A stretch of 64,000 nucleotides of DNA from Talpa occidentalis. Its lineage: Eukaryota; Chordata; Mammalia; Eulipotyphla; Talpidae. A program made the position numbers and the translations under genes. The stretch is taken from assembly GCF_014898055.3 (NCBI RefSeq), contig NW_023605083.1, forward strand, positions 92,963,483 to 93,027,482, given 5' to 3'. Below the pieces are notes generated by a model, which worked only from the letters and a program-made list of their open reading frames with translations, was not told where the DNA came from and searched no databases. Of the stretch, positions 24,070-36,400 are shown piece by piece (position 1 is the stretch's first letter; every line of letters begins with the position of its first letter).

Positions 24070-24969
24070 ACAACACATTTTTATCATCGTAAAAAGTCCT
24101 ACTGGACAAACGACAGCATAGAGTCTAATTATTTTGTTTTTACTGCTCCATTGCCACCTTCCACCATAGTGTCTGGAGTGCGAACTCAGTACACATTTGT
24201 TCAACAAATGAATGAACCGCTTCAATGTCTCGTCAACACTCCCTCTACCTGTGGCTCATTCTCCGCATTGGGAGCTCTGCTTTCCCTCCTTCTAGAGTCA
24301 GTTATTGTTAAACAATATTTTTCCGGGAAATAATTCATTTTTTTCCTGAGTATTCCAAAGTATTGGCATAAAGCAGCTCATTAGATTCTCCTCTCAATGC
24401 TATAGCACAACTATTCCCTTCCCTTCCAACACCATTGCTTGTGCATTCTTTGTCCCTTAATTACCCTCGCCACAAGTGTCTCTTATTAATCTTTACACAA
24501 GTACACATTTTGGCTTTACTGGTCATCTCATTTTGTTAATTTCTGCATTATTTTTATGAATCTTACCATTGATAGACCTTCTTTGAAATTACTTTGTAGT
24601 CCCTTCTCTAACTTCTTGAATTAAGTTAACCCATTAATTTTCTATCTTTCTTCTATATACTACCCCTGTGAGCCTGAAAGCTTTGATATGAAATAATTAC
24701 ACTGCTGTTAGTTTCTAAATGCTAAATATTTACAAATATTTAGAAGCATGCTTTGAATTTTCCAATGGCATTGAAATACACTTATCAAAATCTGTATTTA
24801 AAAAATCTGGAGATGAAGAATACATGTGCCACATCTTGGTGTGAAAATACCTGATTTCTATCAGTGGCAAAGTCACAAATACTGATAATACCACTGTGGT
24901 TTGTTTCCTACCTCTTTAAAAAAAGAATAGTTGAGTTTTATTGGGGAAATACATTCTTGTCTTTTTGAA

Positions 24970-25285
24970 ACTGGGTTCTTTTTATTGAGGTGACAATGGT
25001 TCACAACACCGTGTGTGAGTCTAGGTCATACCTCCTCAGAGGTTACAAGCACCCAAAATCTTCCCTCCCAGCCCACTGCCCCCTCCAACCCTCACCCCTG
25101 TGCCCAGAAGCTTCATTCAATTCTATAGTCAGATTTCTAGGAATAGTTTTGGTTATGATTTTCTGTTTCTCTGTTTAGTTTCCAATATTCCACACATGAA
25201 TGAAATCATCCAGTAGTTGTCTTTTTCTTCTGACTTATTTCACTTAGCATCACCCCCTCCAGTTCCAACCAAATTGCTTCCTCCC
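24970..25285 (-). mobile_element. Older LINE-1 3' end fragment
   Basis: 'tttttattgaggtgacaat' leads into C-rich 3' UTR text, then 'tttccaatattccacacatg', 'aatgaaatcatccagtag' and 'cttatttcacttagcat', the antisense end of L1 ORF2 and 3' UTR. More diverged than the two copies upstream; ends approximate. Confidence 0.75.
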
Positions 25286-26499
25286 TTCTAAACTGAAGAA
25301 AATTCTAAATCGGAATTGGAAGTTAATGAAAATAGAATGCAATTTGCTTTCCCATCCAAATTCACAGACTCCCTGGGTTCTCCACCACTCTCCAGGGTTC
25401 AATGTAGTTTAGGGGGGATACATTTAAAAACCCCTCCCATGTATAACACAGCATGTCCATGGTTTCAAATACCGAGAAAGGACTTAAAAATATATGGCAA
25501 GCTTCTTTGTCCTCTTCCTGTGAGAGTGGGCAAATTCTTTTTCCTAATAAATCTCTTTCTCCGATGATCTAGTCCTAAGAGCGAGCCCATTCTCAGGAAC
25601 TTGAGGTTTCTGCCCCCCGCCCGCCATGTTTTCATGTGGACATAAACCCACACCTCTACATCATGGTTGGCAAACTGGCCTATGTGCAACCCATGTGCCA
25701 AGAATATTATTATGGTTTTAAAGGGTTATCAAAAAAAAAAAAAAAAGCAGCCCCTGGGTTGTCCAGCCACTGCTTCCCATCATCGTGGCTGATAATGACT
25801 CAGTGTGCTCTCTTAAGTTCTGCTTTCCTGTTCTCTCTACATTTCTTTCAATTAGGATGGTATGGGCACCAATCATCTCCGTCACCAGAACACCTTCAGG
25901 TTAACTAAAAGTTACACAGGGACAGGAGTCCTTCTTAGTTGGGGTAAAAGGCTGATATTCTCAACATCTAGAAAAAGGAACAGAAATGGAAGAAGCCGCT
26001 AGACCAAGGTGGGAAGTTGGGGGGCATGTGCTGCCCTCTCGAGCCCAGACCTACAGACCATGGGCAGCACTGAGTTTCTGAGCACGGAAGAAGGCGCTTC
26101 AGGAAGAAATTTTGCCCTGACGCACAGGCAGGATCAGAGTTGGGGGGAGGACCTGGGCCTGAGAAGCTCTTTGTGCCACCAGGTTTCTAGACCAAAGCTA
26201 AGATGGTCCAAGGAGAGGACAACACAAGTGACCTGAATTTTCAAAGCAGGAAAATCACAAGATTAGCAGGATGAGAATAACTGGTTAGGGAGTAAAGTAA
26301 ACAAAACAGAAATGGACTTTTAGTTTATGTACACAAAGCTCGAACTCCAAGGGAGGAAAGCTCAAAGCATCAGCAGTGACCAGCACCCTCTGCCTGGGTC
26401 CCCGCAGTGTACCGACCTGCTGCTCTTCACCTGAGCCATTCCCCACGAGGGAGCAGGAAGGTAAATCGGATTAGCTTCCTTCTTGGCTTAAAACTCACT

Positions 26500-26945
26500 G
26501 GTGGCTGAAATTGAAATCCAAACTCTATGGTGGCCTGGAAGGGCCTGCTGCCCCTGAAGCCATGTTCTGTCAGCGCCCTAGCCATCTGGCTTTCCATTTC
26601 TCCCACAGGCCGTGCCCCCACAGTGCTTCTAGCCTTTATACACCCGGCCGCTCCGCTGAGAGCGCCGCTCCCCTGGGCAGTTAACCCCTGCCGTGTCCTC
26701 CAGAGTGCACATCGGTGTCATTTCTTTTAGGAACTGCTCCCAGCCCTCCCATGAGCCATGCTTCCCTTGTCCCCTCTGTGTCTCTGCGGTGACCCTTCCC
26801 AAACCATGCTTTGGGTGCTCAGTTGGTGACAGTCTCAGCCACTGGCAGGCCGCACCTCTGACAGGGACGATGTCTTCACCACCATATCCTGAGCACCTAG
26901 AACAGCCTGGCTCACAAAAGTACAATCAATTCCTTTTCATGCACT
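26500..26945 (+). mobile_element. LINE L2 3' end fragment
   Basis: Ordered blocks match the L2 3' region: 'aaatccaaactctatggtgg', 'gaagggcctgctgcccctg', 'ctccagagtgcacatc', 'gacagggacgatgtcttcac' and 'cctgagcacctagaacagcc'. It is old and non-functional. Confidence 0.7.
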
Positions 26946-27759
26946 TGAGCAAAGGCACTGGTTTTTGGAAAAGACAAGAAGACCCAATAAAGACATAGAT
27001 GGAATAGTCAACAGGGAGAGAGGCCGAGAGTGTGTGGAGGCGGCCAAGAAAAAAATTCAAAAAGTGGTCTAAACTAATCAATAGACACTGCAGTGACCCC
27101 AGGGGGACAGGCCTTTAACAGTAGTTTTAGCAGAAGCGCGAGTGGGCAGATCTAATGGGAGTATTAATACAGAATTGCTTTCAAAGCTGCTGATTATCCT
27201 GTCACAGAGACCGAATTACACAAACTGTGCTGCAGTGAAGGGTGACGAGATGCAACACTGTGGAAAATGAAAGGTCCCTCCGGCGAATGACACCGCAGAT
27301 AGTGAGCAGATGTGGCAAACGGAGTTCTTGCCCAGAGATGAACAAGGGACTTTGAGAGCAGCGGTAAGTAAGACATGTTAACCCCTCTCCATGCAAACAG
27401 GGACGTTCTGGGCAGGAGACTTCACCAGGTTTAAGTAAACCAGTGTGAACCGAGGGTCAGTGAGGAAATCAAGTTAAGATGGCAAGCGATGGTGATAAGC
27501 AAAAGTCACCTGTGGCTTTTTAAATTCTTTGGGTCAAAGAGAAGGTGTTTACATCGTACCACCGCAGTCCTTTCTTTTAGTTTGACTTTCCTGGAATGTG
27601 ATCACAGCTCTGGCACCTGCCTCTGAAGGATGTTTCAGGAAGAGGAATCAAGGTTCTTTTTAAAGCCAGGGAGGGCTAGGCCATGTCATACACGGAATAT
27701 TTGCGAGTTTTGGGTTTTGCGTGAAGGGCTAGAGATGAATTCCCTCGTGTCATTCCCAG

Positions 27760-27925
27760 CAACGGGTAACTTTTACCTCTATTTTATTATTTTATGGGAG
27801 GGAGCTGAGGTTCTGGATGGCTAACTCTCTTGCCTAAGGCCATACAGCTGACAAGAGGAAGAGCTACTGGGATCTAGTTGGAACTGAACCCCCATACATG
27901 CTCTTCGCCCCTTTCCTGCACCATG
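27760..27925 (-). repeat. MIR fragment
   Basis: Reverse-orientation MIR: 'gagctgaggttctggatgg', 'cttgcctaaggccatacagc', then 'ggatctagttggaactgaac' and 'ccccatacatgctcttcgc'. Confidence 0.75.
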
Positions 27926-28019
27926 GGGCCTCTCCAGGAGGATCCTAACTCCTGATGGAATGTGGGGCTTGTCAGGGAGAGAGGCCCAGACTCCTCGAGG
28001 CTAAAAAACTGGGATAAAG

Positions 28020-28265
28020 AGTTCGTTTTTTCTTCCTCTTCCCTCCTTCCCTTCCACTTTTTACGGTGGAACTGAAAACACACACATACAAGATGACAGA
28101 AGAGTAAATGGATGATGCTGCAGCCATCACTCAGCTTCAGCTAGTATCGATTTCATGGCCGACCTGCTTCTATCTCTACCCTCTCCTGCTCCTTGTCCCC
28201 AGTGTATTCTTTTGAAGTGAATCCCAGACATATTTCATCTACAACTGCAGGATTTGCAGATGAGT
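28020..28265 (+). mobile_element. L1M-type LINE-1 3' end fragment
   Basis: 'ctgcagccatcactcagctt' and 'cagctagtatcgatttcatg' followed by 'ttttgaagtgaatcccaga' and 'catatttcatct' match the old L1M 3' region. Confidence 0.6.
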
Positions 28266-29044
28266 AAGTAGGAGAGGGCACCACTGAGAAGAAACCACCA
28301 CCACATATGAGCACAGAGGGGTTGAGACAGAGGCTCCAACACTTCAGACGCAGGCACAGGGCTGGAGCCGAGAGGACGCAGGGCCTCTGGGGAGCGCGTG
28401 GGTAGCACTCAGTCATACTGGACAGAGAAATCGCCTTTCTTTTGCCTCAGAGCAGTGCTTTAACCCTCAGGGGGTGTAGTCATCCCCAGCTAAGGAAATG
28501 TTTGACATTTCAGAACGGGGAAAGACAGTTGAACTTCTGGGAACCTGCCAACTTCTTAAACAATGAATGCTCTTTGCCCCCAAGCCCGGCACAAAAACAC
28601 CTGGCGAGGCCCTGACAACGGGCTCTCAGCCTCCGCGCCTCACTCAGCTCCCAGCACGGGTGCTGGCGAGGCTGATTTTCCCTTCTCATCCCCAAATGCC
28701 CCTGCCAGGGCAGCCATGGGTGCCAGAGTTACAAAAGTGGAAAAAAATGTCCATTTCCTTTGGTCAGTTTACCAGATGAGTATTACTCAACCACTTACCA
28801 TATTTACAAGTCCAACTTGGAGCAATTAAAAAAAGATGTAAGAAAACAAACTCCTTTTCAAACAGGGAAAGGATATGAAACACGGTCTCTCAGGAACAGT
28901 GTTGCGTTTTCTGGAGATTGTTCATCTGTATTTATGGTCTTTCTTTTTTTTTTTTCCAGTGAAACACTGGAAACCTGCGCATTAAGGCGGCTGTGCTGCC
29001 ACCTCTGCTACAGCGGAGCACAGGCAACAGCTAGAGCTACAGCC

Positions 29045-29108
29045 TGGGGAGGAGGGGAAGGGGCAGGGGGAGGGGAAAGGGGCAGGGGGAGGAGGAGGGG
29101 AGAAGCAG
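29045..29108. repeat. G-rich polypurine tract
   Basis: About 64 bases almost entirely of purines with many GGGG and GGGGG runs separated by A, AA, AAA or CA, including a repeated GGGGCAGGGGGA unit. This is a strong candidate for G-quadruplex formation on the + strand. Confidence 0.85.
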
Positions 29109-30329
29109 CATGGGTGGAGTCTGGCTTTTTTTGAGAGTGAGGGCAGACCTCTGCATGGGCCACTCTCCCCTTTAGTGCAGGGGAATGTGCGAGAGAGCAG
29201 GGGGGACGGAGGGGTGACAGGGAGGGAGGGATGAAGGGGAATTTTGTCTGGAAGTCCTATCTGGTTTTATTTGTCCTAGGACAGCCACACTGGCTACCTG
29301 TTACTGTTGGCTGGTTTGAACCAAACTATATAGTCTTAATGTCTCGTCCACCTTATATTTCACACTGGAAGAGTCAGGGCCCACAAGCAACTCTCATGCA
29401 GTGAACCGCCTTGAACAATCCACCGAGGGCATTTCTGAAAGACTCCTGTTTTTTCTTCACCCCAGTTGTGCCCATCAATAGGTGACATTTGCTTATGTAT
29501 TAGCCACTTGGTTCTCACTGATCAAACGGATTTTTTTACAGCGGACTCCTGAGCTAAGGTGGGGAATAAGCAGGAGAAAAGACAAAACTGGAGTATTTGT
29601 TTTCAAAAGTTCATGTAAATGTTCCCTTTAATCCCATTACTGGGCAAATAAGCTAAGAAAAGAGTAGACGCCGCGCAGAGAAGGTGAACATATTTACACT
29701 TTGATTTTGCAGATTGAACGCCTGGAGAATTGCAGTCACCCTTGAGATCACCCCATGGCCTGGACCTGCCCACTGCGGAGCTGTTTGCTTTGCGGCCAGC
29801 TGTGGGGACTGCTGAATCCTCAGGCAGGCCCGGGTGCTTGGCAGGGGGTTTGGGTGTGCCTGGCACTGAGGGTGGGAAGATGGGCATCTACTGTCTCTCA
29901 TCTCTCCCCTCTTGAATCTATTTCACCCCATGTTTTAATTTCCCCCAACTAGTGCTTTCCTTAGAACACTGAGCAAAAGTCTCTGATTTGTTGAGTTTGC
30001 TTTTGTTCTTACCTGGCATTCAATCCCCCCCTCCAGACTTATTCTTCCTGTTGGTGGGTAAACCTTCCATGGGAGCTCCAGGAGGCCCACCCATCTCCTC
30101 TTCCTCATCCACCCCAAACCTTCTCACCTACCAGGGGCCATCGCCTTGAGCGCTCGGCTCAGACCCCACCTCCTCAGAGGGCCTCTCAGCCCAGGAAGAG
30201 CGCACCTCCCATGGCGTCGGAGTCGCACACACAACTAGGTATTGCTTTTAAACAACTGTCCTCCATTTTTAAATTCTTAATATTATTTGTTGATATTTCT
30301 TTCCTTGGGTCACAGGAGTTCCAAAAACC

Positions 30330-30575
30330 AGGATCATGCAGTCTGGCATGGTGGGAGAGACACTGGCTGGGGACTCAGGGAGACCTGACTTCAAACCTGC
30401 TAGCTAACTTCAAACCTTCCTAGCTGTGGGATGCTGGGAAGTTTCTTAACACTGAGTTTAGTTTCACCACCTGTAAAACAAGACTAAAATATGGATTTCA
30501 TAAGCTTGTTGTGGAGTACATTAAAGCTTCTAGAACATAACTGCCACTCCATAAACAGAGCTATGAGGACAACAA
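30330..30575 (+). repeat. MIR SINE, nearly full length
   Basis: Blocks occur in MIR order: 'gagacctgacttcaaacctg', 'agctgtgggatgctgggaag', 'tttcttaacactgagtttag', 'tttcaccacctgtaaaacaa' and 'cataagcttgttgtgga'. A short 'ctaacttcaaaccttcctag' part repeats earlier text. Confidence 0.75.
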
Positions 30576-31219
30576 TTATCACTTCTTGTCCTGCCCCTTC
30601 ATGAGAAGAGTGTCTGTGGGCAGCAGATGCCCCATAAACATCCTGTGGGAGAGCTGGCCTCTTGGTTTAACAACAGAAATAAAATGTCATTCATTCCAAA
30701 AGAGAAGGAAGAGGAACAAAAACAGAGGAACACCTGGGTGGCATTTCGTTTAGAAACAGAGAGCCCAGTTCCAGCCGAGGCCCGGCAGTGATGACGGGTG
30801 GCTGGGAGAGGTTGGAAGTTCAGAATGGAATATCTGGCAGCTTCCGTTTCCGTTATTAGCCACAGGAAGGGCAGCTGTGCTGGGCGAAAGCTGGCTGAAG
30901 TCAAAGGCAAGCAGAGCACAGCCAAGTGGACACCAGGTGAGAGAAGCTGTGAGAAACTGAAATGTGAAAGGCCTTTGAGGAAGGGAAGGTCAGAGCAGGG
31001 CCCACGCGGAGCGGGTGGTCACAGGCAAGACTCGGAGAGGGCGAAGCAAACCCAGGGCATGCTCTGAGGTTCTGTCCAGCGTGGTAACAGGTTCAGCAAC
31101 CAGGAGGTCAGGCAGAGAGGGACTTGGGAGTCTGGGTGCTCTTGCTATGATGGCGGGAGTGATGCTGAGTATGCTGATAAAAACAATGCAGTACAACAAG
31201 GATGCAAGTGAAAATCAGA

Positions 31220-31375
31220 GCTTCTGCTGTGCCAGGCAGTGCGTGTGCTCCAAGTTTCACTAACTTATCCCATATTAGTCTCGCCATCGGGCAATGAGTT
31301 AGTAGGTCAATAATTTCCCCCAATTTAGGTAAGAAAATGGAAGGTCAAGAGGCCGACTGCTCTGCACTATCCATG
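31220..31375 (-). repeat. MIR/MIR3 fragment
   Basis: 'tgctgtgccaggcagtgcgt' then 'cactaacttatcccatatta' and 'tttaggtaagaaaatggaag' follow the reverse-complement MIR3 order. Confidence 0.6.
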
Positions 31376-32529
31376 AGCGAGTGCTGTGAAGGCAGCAGGC
31401 CCCTAGCAGGGCAGGCTTTGGGCAAATGGCCACATTCATGCCGGCAGCATCCTGGTGCACGGCCTGACTGGGGGAGCAGGAGCTCAAGATGGGAGGTAAC
31501 CCGGGCAGGGGGAAGGAGACCCACAGTCTGTGACAGAGAAGTGACAGTGCAGCTCCTCGAAGAAATACATTAGAAGGCAAAGCATGAGCCTAGAATCTGC
31601 CTATATTTGGGCTTCAACTGAAAACAAAGAAAACTTGAACTTGATCTTGGCTTTATGTCCTGCTGACCAAATGTGCCTATATCTGAAGTGTCTGCCCTTT
31701 GACAAGATTACGAACTAGCAACACGGTGCAGGGGGATGAGGAGGGCTTCCAAACTCCAGTCAGGTCCCTTGCTAGCCCGTGTGAACAAAGACTCCAACCC
31801 CTTGCATTCTGGCATCCTCAGGGGTAAGGTTTCCCAAGGTGGGGTGATGTGATGTTCATAAAGTGAAGGGCCCAGCTCCATTCTGAGAAGCACAAGCTCC
31901 CGGAAGGTGAGAATGATGCTCTTCCGTGGAGTGGTGAGCCCAGTGCCCCAGCTGTGTGGGGGCTGGATGTGTGAGATGGAGACACAGGTGCCCTCCTCAC
32001 ACAACAACTCATCCACAGGGGTAAGAAGAGGGCACCAGTCATTTCAATGACAAGAGGGAATGGCCTGGGTAAATAAACTTGAAAAAAGTCAACTTTAAAG
32101 AGGGCAGCTGATGGTTAGAAAAGAGGAGGGTATGGAAAGGCCATCTGGAGGCCAGAGTGTGAGGGTGCTCTCAGCAGGGAGCAGGAATAAGGGAAGGTGA
32201 CCCGAGAGGAATGGGGGTTGGGATAAGGAAAAGAGAGCTTGCTTAGAAACAGGAAATTAAAAAGAATTAAGAAAGCAAGAGACGGGGCAGGGAAGCTGGA
32301 TGAAAGCCGAGTGAAAGGCAGATTCCTGGGGTCTGGTGGGGGTCAGGTGGCTGTCCCAACCACCAGGCCCCAGTCAATGGGGCGCTGATGTGAGAGGCCA
32401 TCTCAGCAGTCCAGGGCAAGTCAGGTCACAACAAAGGAGTCACACTTGTTGATCAAGCTATCAGGATGGGCAGCCAACCAAGGGCATTGGCCTGGGTTAC
32501 ATTTGCCTGGGAGAGTTGGACGTGCCCAC

Positions 32530-32660
32530 ACCAGAAATCAACTCAACAAATATTTACTGAGTGTCTACTGAGGGTCAGGTCCAGCAGGCACAAAGACACA
32601 TATCTACTGATGGGTCTCCCAGTCTCATGAGATACGCAGAAAAATCAACTCATCAACGCC
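32530..32660 (+). repeat. Old mammalian repeat fragment, unnamed
   Basis: 'aacaaatatttactgagtgt' leading to 'ctactgagggtcaggtcca' is the start of a common ancient mammalian repeat. I cannot name the family with confidence. Related starts occur near 34440 and 46840. Confidence 0.45.
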
Positions 32661-34424
32661 TCCCCAGAACAATACAAAACAAAAAACCCTGCAGATAAAT
32701 CCATTCCTTTGAGAGTGTATGTAACGACTCAACCATTACTGTTGCTTCCTGGACACAAAGTGCGGACTAGTTTCTAGGCCCCATTTGTATTCTGCAAGGC
32801 TGACTTATTTCCCTCCCCCGAAATAAGTTTAGCCCAACAATCACCACAATTCAACAGCAGAATTCAACTGGAAATACATAATCCTTCATATCAACAATCA
32901 AAAGCAGCTTATTAGGAGTTGTCAAGTCAATAATTGAATACCAATTCTCTGGCACATCAATATTTGCTAGAAACGTCCCCTCATCGTGCCGTGTGTTACC
33001 CTGGGGCATGCGAATTTGTCTGGAGTCTGGCAGAAATTCAAGTGTCTTTGAAAAGGCAGTCAAGAACTCTGTCATGGATATCTTGCTTGATAATTCCCTC
33101 TTGACCAAGTGTCAAAAGATTTCTGGATGGCTCTAGTCAGGTTATGGATTCACCTCTACAAACTCCTTCACTCGAGCTGTTTGGACTGAGAAACGTCACC
33201 TGGTATCCATCAGGGATCCCAGGCAAGGTGACAGGAGGGCTGTGCCTTAGGTAGAGGGAGCAGCCATGAGGAGAAGGCTTTGAGCAATGCACTCAATGCA
33301 CATCCATTTGATTGTTTTAAATGAGCAAACTGCTTGATCAAGATGCAAAATTCTGCTGAATGGTAGATCTAAACTGAGTCTGTTTCAAACCTCAAAAGAA
33401 CATGTGAGATGGGGGGCCCAGTAGACACATCTGTTCAATTTGACCCAGCTGCTGGGTCCAGTGATGAAGCGCGGGTAAGGCGAACCAGGTTTTCCTCTCT
33501 AGGTATTTGGGATTTTGGACTCAACACAATTGTGGCTCAGTCACAGCAATGGTGACACCCTCAAAGGGTGGGCCACAAACTTGACTTGCCTTTGTTCAAA
33601 CTCTTCCTGAGACGTGGCTGGTTCAATTATCCCTTATTCTTGCAAGTAACCCAACATCATTTAAATAAATTACATGTTCTTTAGCCTAAACGAGCCAGAG
33701 TCATTTCCTGTTACTTGTAACCAAGATCATTCAGTAGATACCATCAGCAAAAATAATGATTTGTCTCTAATCATTTGGAAAAATAGAAAAGTAACAGGAG
33801 AACAATTCTGCTTTGCTGGCTTGAGGCTGAAAGCACAGTTCAAAGGCACAGCTCCTCGGAGCTTACCATTTGTGCTTCACCTAGCTTTACTCTGAGGGGG
33901 CCAACAGCAATAGCTGTCACCATTAAGAGACCTTCTCAGATACTAACCTTCTCTTTCACAGTCACATATCCTATTATTTTCCAAGGATTCTTTGATTAAT
34001 GCTACAGATGTCCTGAAAAGACAAAATGAATAGGAGAGACACTCAAGCTCTGGGGCAAGAGGTATGTGGAGCAAAAATCATAGCAGGAGGTGCTCCCTCT
34101 CTGCAAACAAAGCTGACAAGAATACCATGGAGGGGGTGAAGTTGTTGTGTAGAGGCTTCCTGTTGGGGATCCCTCCATCCCCAGGGCACTGGACACCTAG
34201 GTCAAGCAGGTCCCAGGTGGTGATGTTGCCCCCACAGTGCTTCTAACAGGAGCCACATCCATCATCACTAGTGGGGCTAGACATTTTATGCACATTACAT
34301 ATGAGCTGGCTCAATAAATGTTTAATCAACAAATGAAAGAAACCAAAAGTCCCTACTCCTGATGTGCTTAGGGAAACAAACAATATTGATTATCCTCTGG
34401 ATTCTGTATCTCTATGATGGCTTT

Positions 34425-34541
34425 TGATTATTTAACAAATACTGATTGGGGACCTACAGGAATCCAGACACTGTTCTAGGCAGTGGGGATAGAGCAATGA
34501 AGAAAACATACAAAACAGAAAGTCCTTCCTTCACTGAGTTG

Positions 34542-34578
<37 letters not shown>

Positions 34579-34700
34579 GGGGGGTGTGTGTGTTAGGGGT
34601 GGAGTGGTGAAAACAGACAAAAATCAAAATATATAATGTGCTAGGAGGTGGTAAGAGCTACAAAGAAAAATACAGCTTATCTCTTCCTACTGCATCTGCT
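34425..34700 (+). repeat. Old mammalian repeat split by a (TG)n tract
   Basis: 'acaaatactgattggggacc', 'agacactgttctaggcagtg' and 'gggatagagcaatgaagaaa' form the recognisable part; 'taggaggtggtaagagctac' continues it after the microsatellite at 34543-34593. Confidence 0.55.
34543..34593. repeat. (TG)n microsatellite
   Basis: About 16 TG units, then a G run, then a few more TG units. Likely polymorphic. Confidence 0.95.
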
Positions 34701-35804
34701 AGGTGGTAGCTCAAAGGCATCTCTTCCCTTTCTCTCAGGTTTGAGAGGCAGAGGGGGGAGGGAATGCTGTTACTTTCCAGAAACCAGCCATTCCACAGAG
34801 GGATTTGGAAACATATTGCGGGTAAGATTAGGGTGCCTTCCTACATGGCATCAGGAAACTGCCATCCTTAAATGTTAATAATATGTAAGCTTAGAAATAA
34901 CACATTACAAAAGTTTGTTGGAATGAGGAGTGATGTAATGACAACTGGAAATAGAAAGGGGACTTAAGATGGAGTGTAGAACAAGGCGAGTCAGAGAGGA
35001 GGAACATGTCAATGGATTCCCAGCACTTTCCAGAACAGGAGTACCCGCCAGTGACCTCTGCTTGGTCAGTGAAGGCAGTGGTCAAAATGTGGCCTGGTGC
35101 AGAAGCAGCGCACTGCTTCTCGGATGGCGACATTCGTCTGAGGGCCTGTTGTGACAGCTCTGTGCCCACACGAAAAGGGTGCTTTGTAAACGGATGGCTG
35201 CTGCCTTCCTCACAGTACTCATTGAGAACTGCAAAGCGCCCGCCAATAGCTGGTTGCGGAGATGGCAGGAAAGCCAGGAGGAGGTGGCTGAGGTAGGATG
35301 AAGTAGTTGTCACCAAAAGCTTGGAAGAATCTAGGAAAATGCATTCCAACTGAAGTGGGGATCACTCATTTCTGGTGCTTTGGGTGGAGAGCCATTCTGT
35401 CATCCGGGAGGCCACGTCTGCCCCCACCTAATCTCAGCATTCCTTTGGCCACCAAGGCAACATGGACTATATATAACCCAGAGCCACCGTCGGGAGGGCA
35501 GAAGAAAGATGACTGTTCAGAGGTGTGGGAGAAAAGAAAAATAAGGGCCAGAGGGAGCAGCCAGACGTGATCCTTTCACTTTAAGAGCTTAGCTGTTTCC
35601 CAAATCACCAGAACATATGTCATGATTATTCGGTTTGGCTGTGAAGCCCATCCCCATCGCTGAGGTAGAAAAATTAGTTCCACTGTGTTCCAAAGGTCAC
35701 CCTGCCTTTCAAGTGGTCACCGTGAAGAGATCTCAAGCTCTCCAGCCCACTAACTGCCCGCACCATGTGTCACTTCCCAACCCTGCAGCAAGATGACGAG
35801 GACG

Positions 35805-36119
35805 AAGGGCCTCCCCGGTGGCGCAGCGGTTGAGCGCTGGGTTGCGAAGCTGCCCGCGGCCTCTGCGGTGCCGGTTCGATCCCCGGCTGCTCCCCGGCCA
35901 CCGGAGGAGGGTCCCACATGGTGCGCAGACCTCTCCTGCCACCCGCTGCTCCCCTCAGCAGTGTACTTCGGTCCTTCTGCCTGCTCTGCTCCCCGCTCTG
36001 GCTCTGGTGACTTCTCTCACCCTCCCGCGCTTCTGACTGTACCCAGTGCATGTATAAACAAAAACAAACAAAGAAAGAAAGAAAGAAAGAAAACATGCCT
36101 CTATATTAAAAAAAAAAAA
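35805..36119 (+). mobile_element. tRNA-derived SINE, young copy (copy 1)
   Basis: The insert is flanked by identical 12-bp duplications ATGACGAGGACG at 35793-35804 and 36120-36131. The head GGCCTCCCCGGTGGCGCAGC is tRNA-like: A box around TGGCGCAGCGGTTGAGCG and B box GGTTCGATCC at 35873-35882. A unique body of about 170 bases follows, then a tail with CAAA, AAAG and poly-A runs. Transcription by RNA polymerase III is expected from the boxes. The family name is unknown to me. Open frames across it are not genes. Confidence 0.93.
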
Positions 36120-36204
36120 ATGACGAGGACGGGAATGGCAAACGTGTGCACGCAGGCGAGGCTTCCTTCTGTGGGAGGTCACGTGGCATAAACTAGAGTT
36201 GTGC

Positions 36205-36400
36205 TGTGGGCAGAGAAGTCTGGAGGCTTCATTCCCATCACAGCCCTGCCATTTGGGCACAGGACCCAATCCTCTGAGCTGAAAACCAAGAGAATGCTAA
36301 CCCTCAGCTCCTGGAATGGCCACGGGGACATAAGGAGCTGAAGTACTCAGCACTGACCACACTAGCTGGCACACGCCCGTCCTCAATGGATATGAGTGCT
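36205..36400 (+). repeat. MIR fragment
   Basis: 'cccatcacagccctgccatt', 'gggcacaggacccaatcctc', 'tgagctgaaaaccaa' and 'ctagctggcacacgcc' follow MIR order in forward orientation. Confidence 0.55.

Noticed and set aside
23747..24121. 124-codon + strand frame with hydrophobic, membrane-like text
   Set aside because: It is the antisense of L1 ORF2; the apparent membrane segments come from the reverse-complement of A-rich codons.
25640..25745. Possible hAT-type repeat starting 'catggttggcaaactggcc' with an A run
   Set aside because: Only one end is recognisable and the A run could belong to another element; not enough to name.
35805..35890. Possible tRNA gene, given A and B boxes
   Set aside because: The head does not fold as a clean cloverleaf, is followed by a SINE body and A-rich tail, and is flanked by target-site duplications.
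35793..36191. Open frames of 132 and 108 codons at 35.8-36.2 kb, and similar ones at 44.9, 52.1 and 52.6 kb
   Set aside because: All lie inside copies of the same SINE, which is non-coding.
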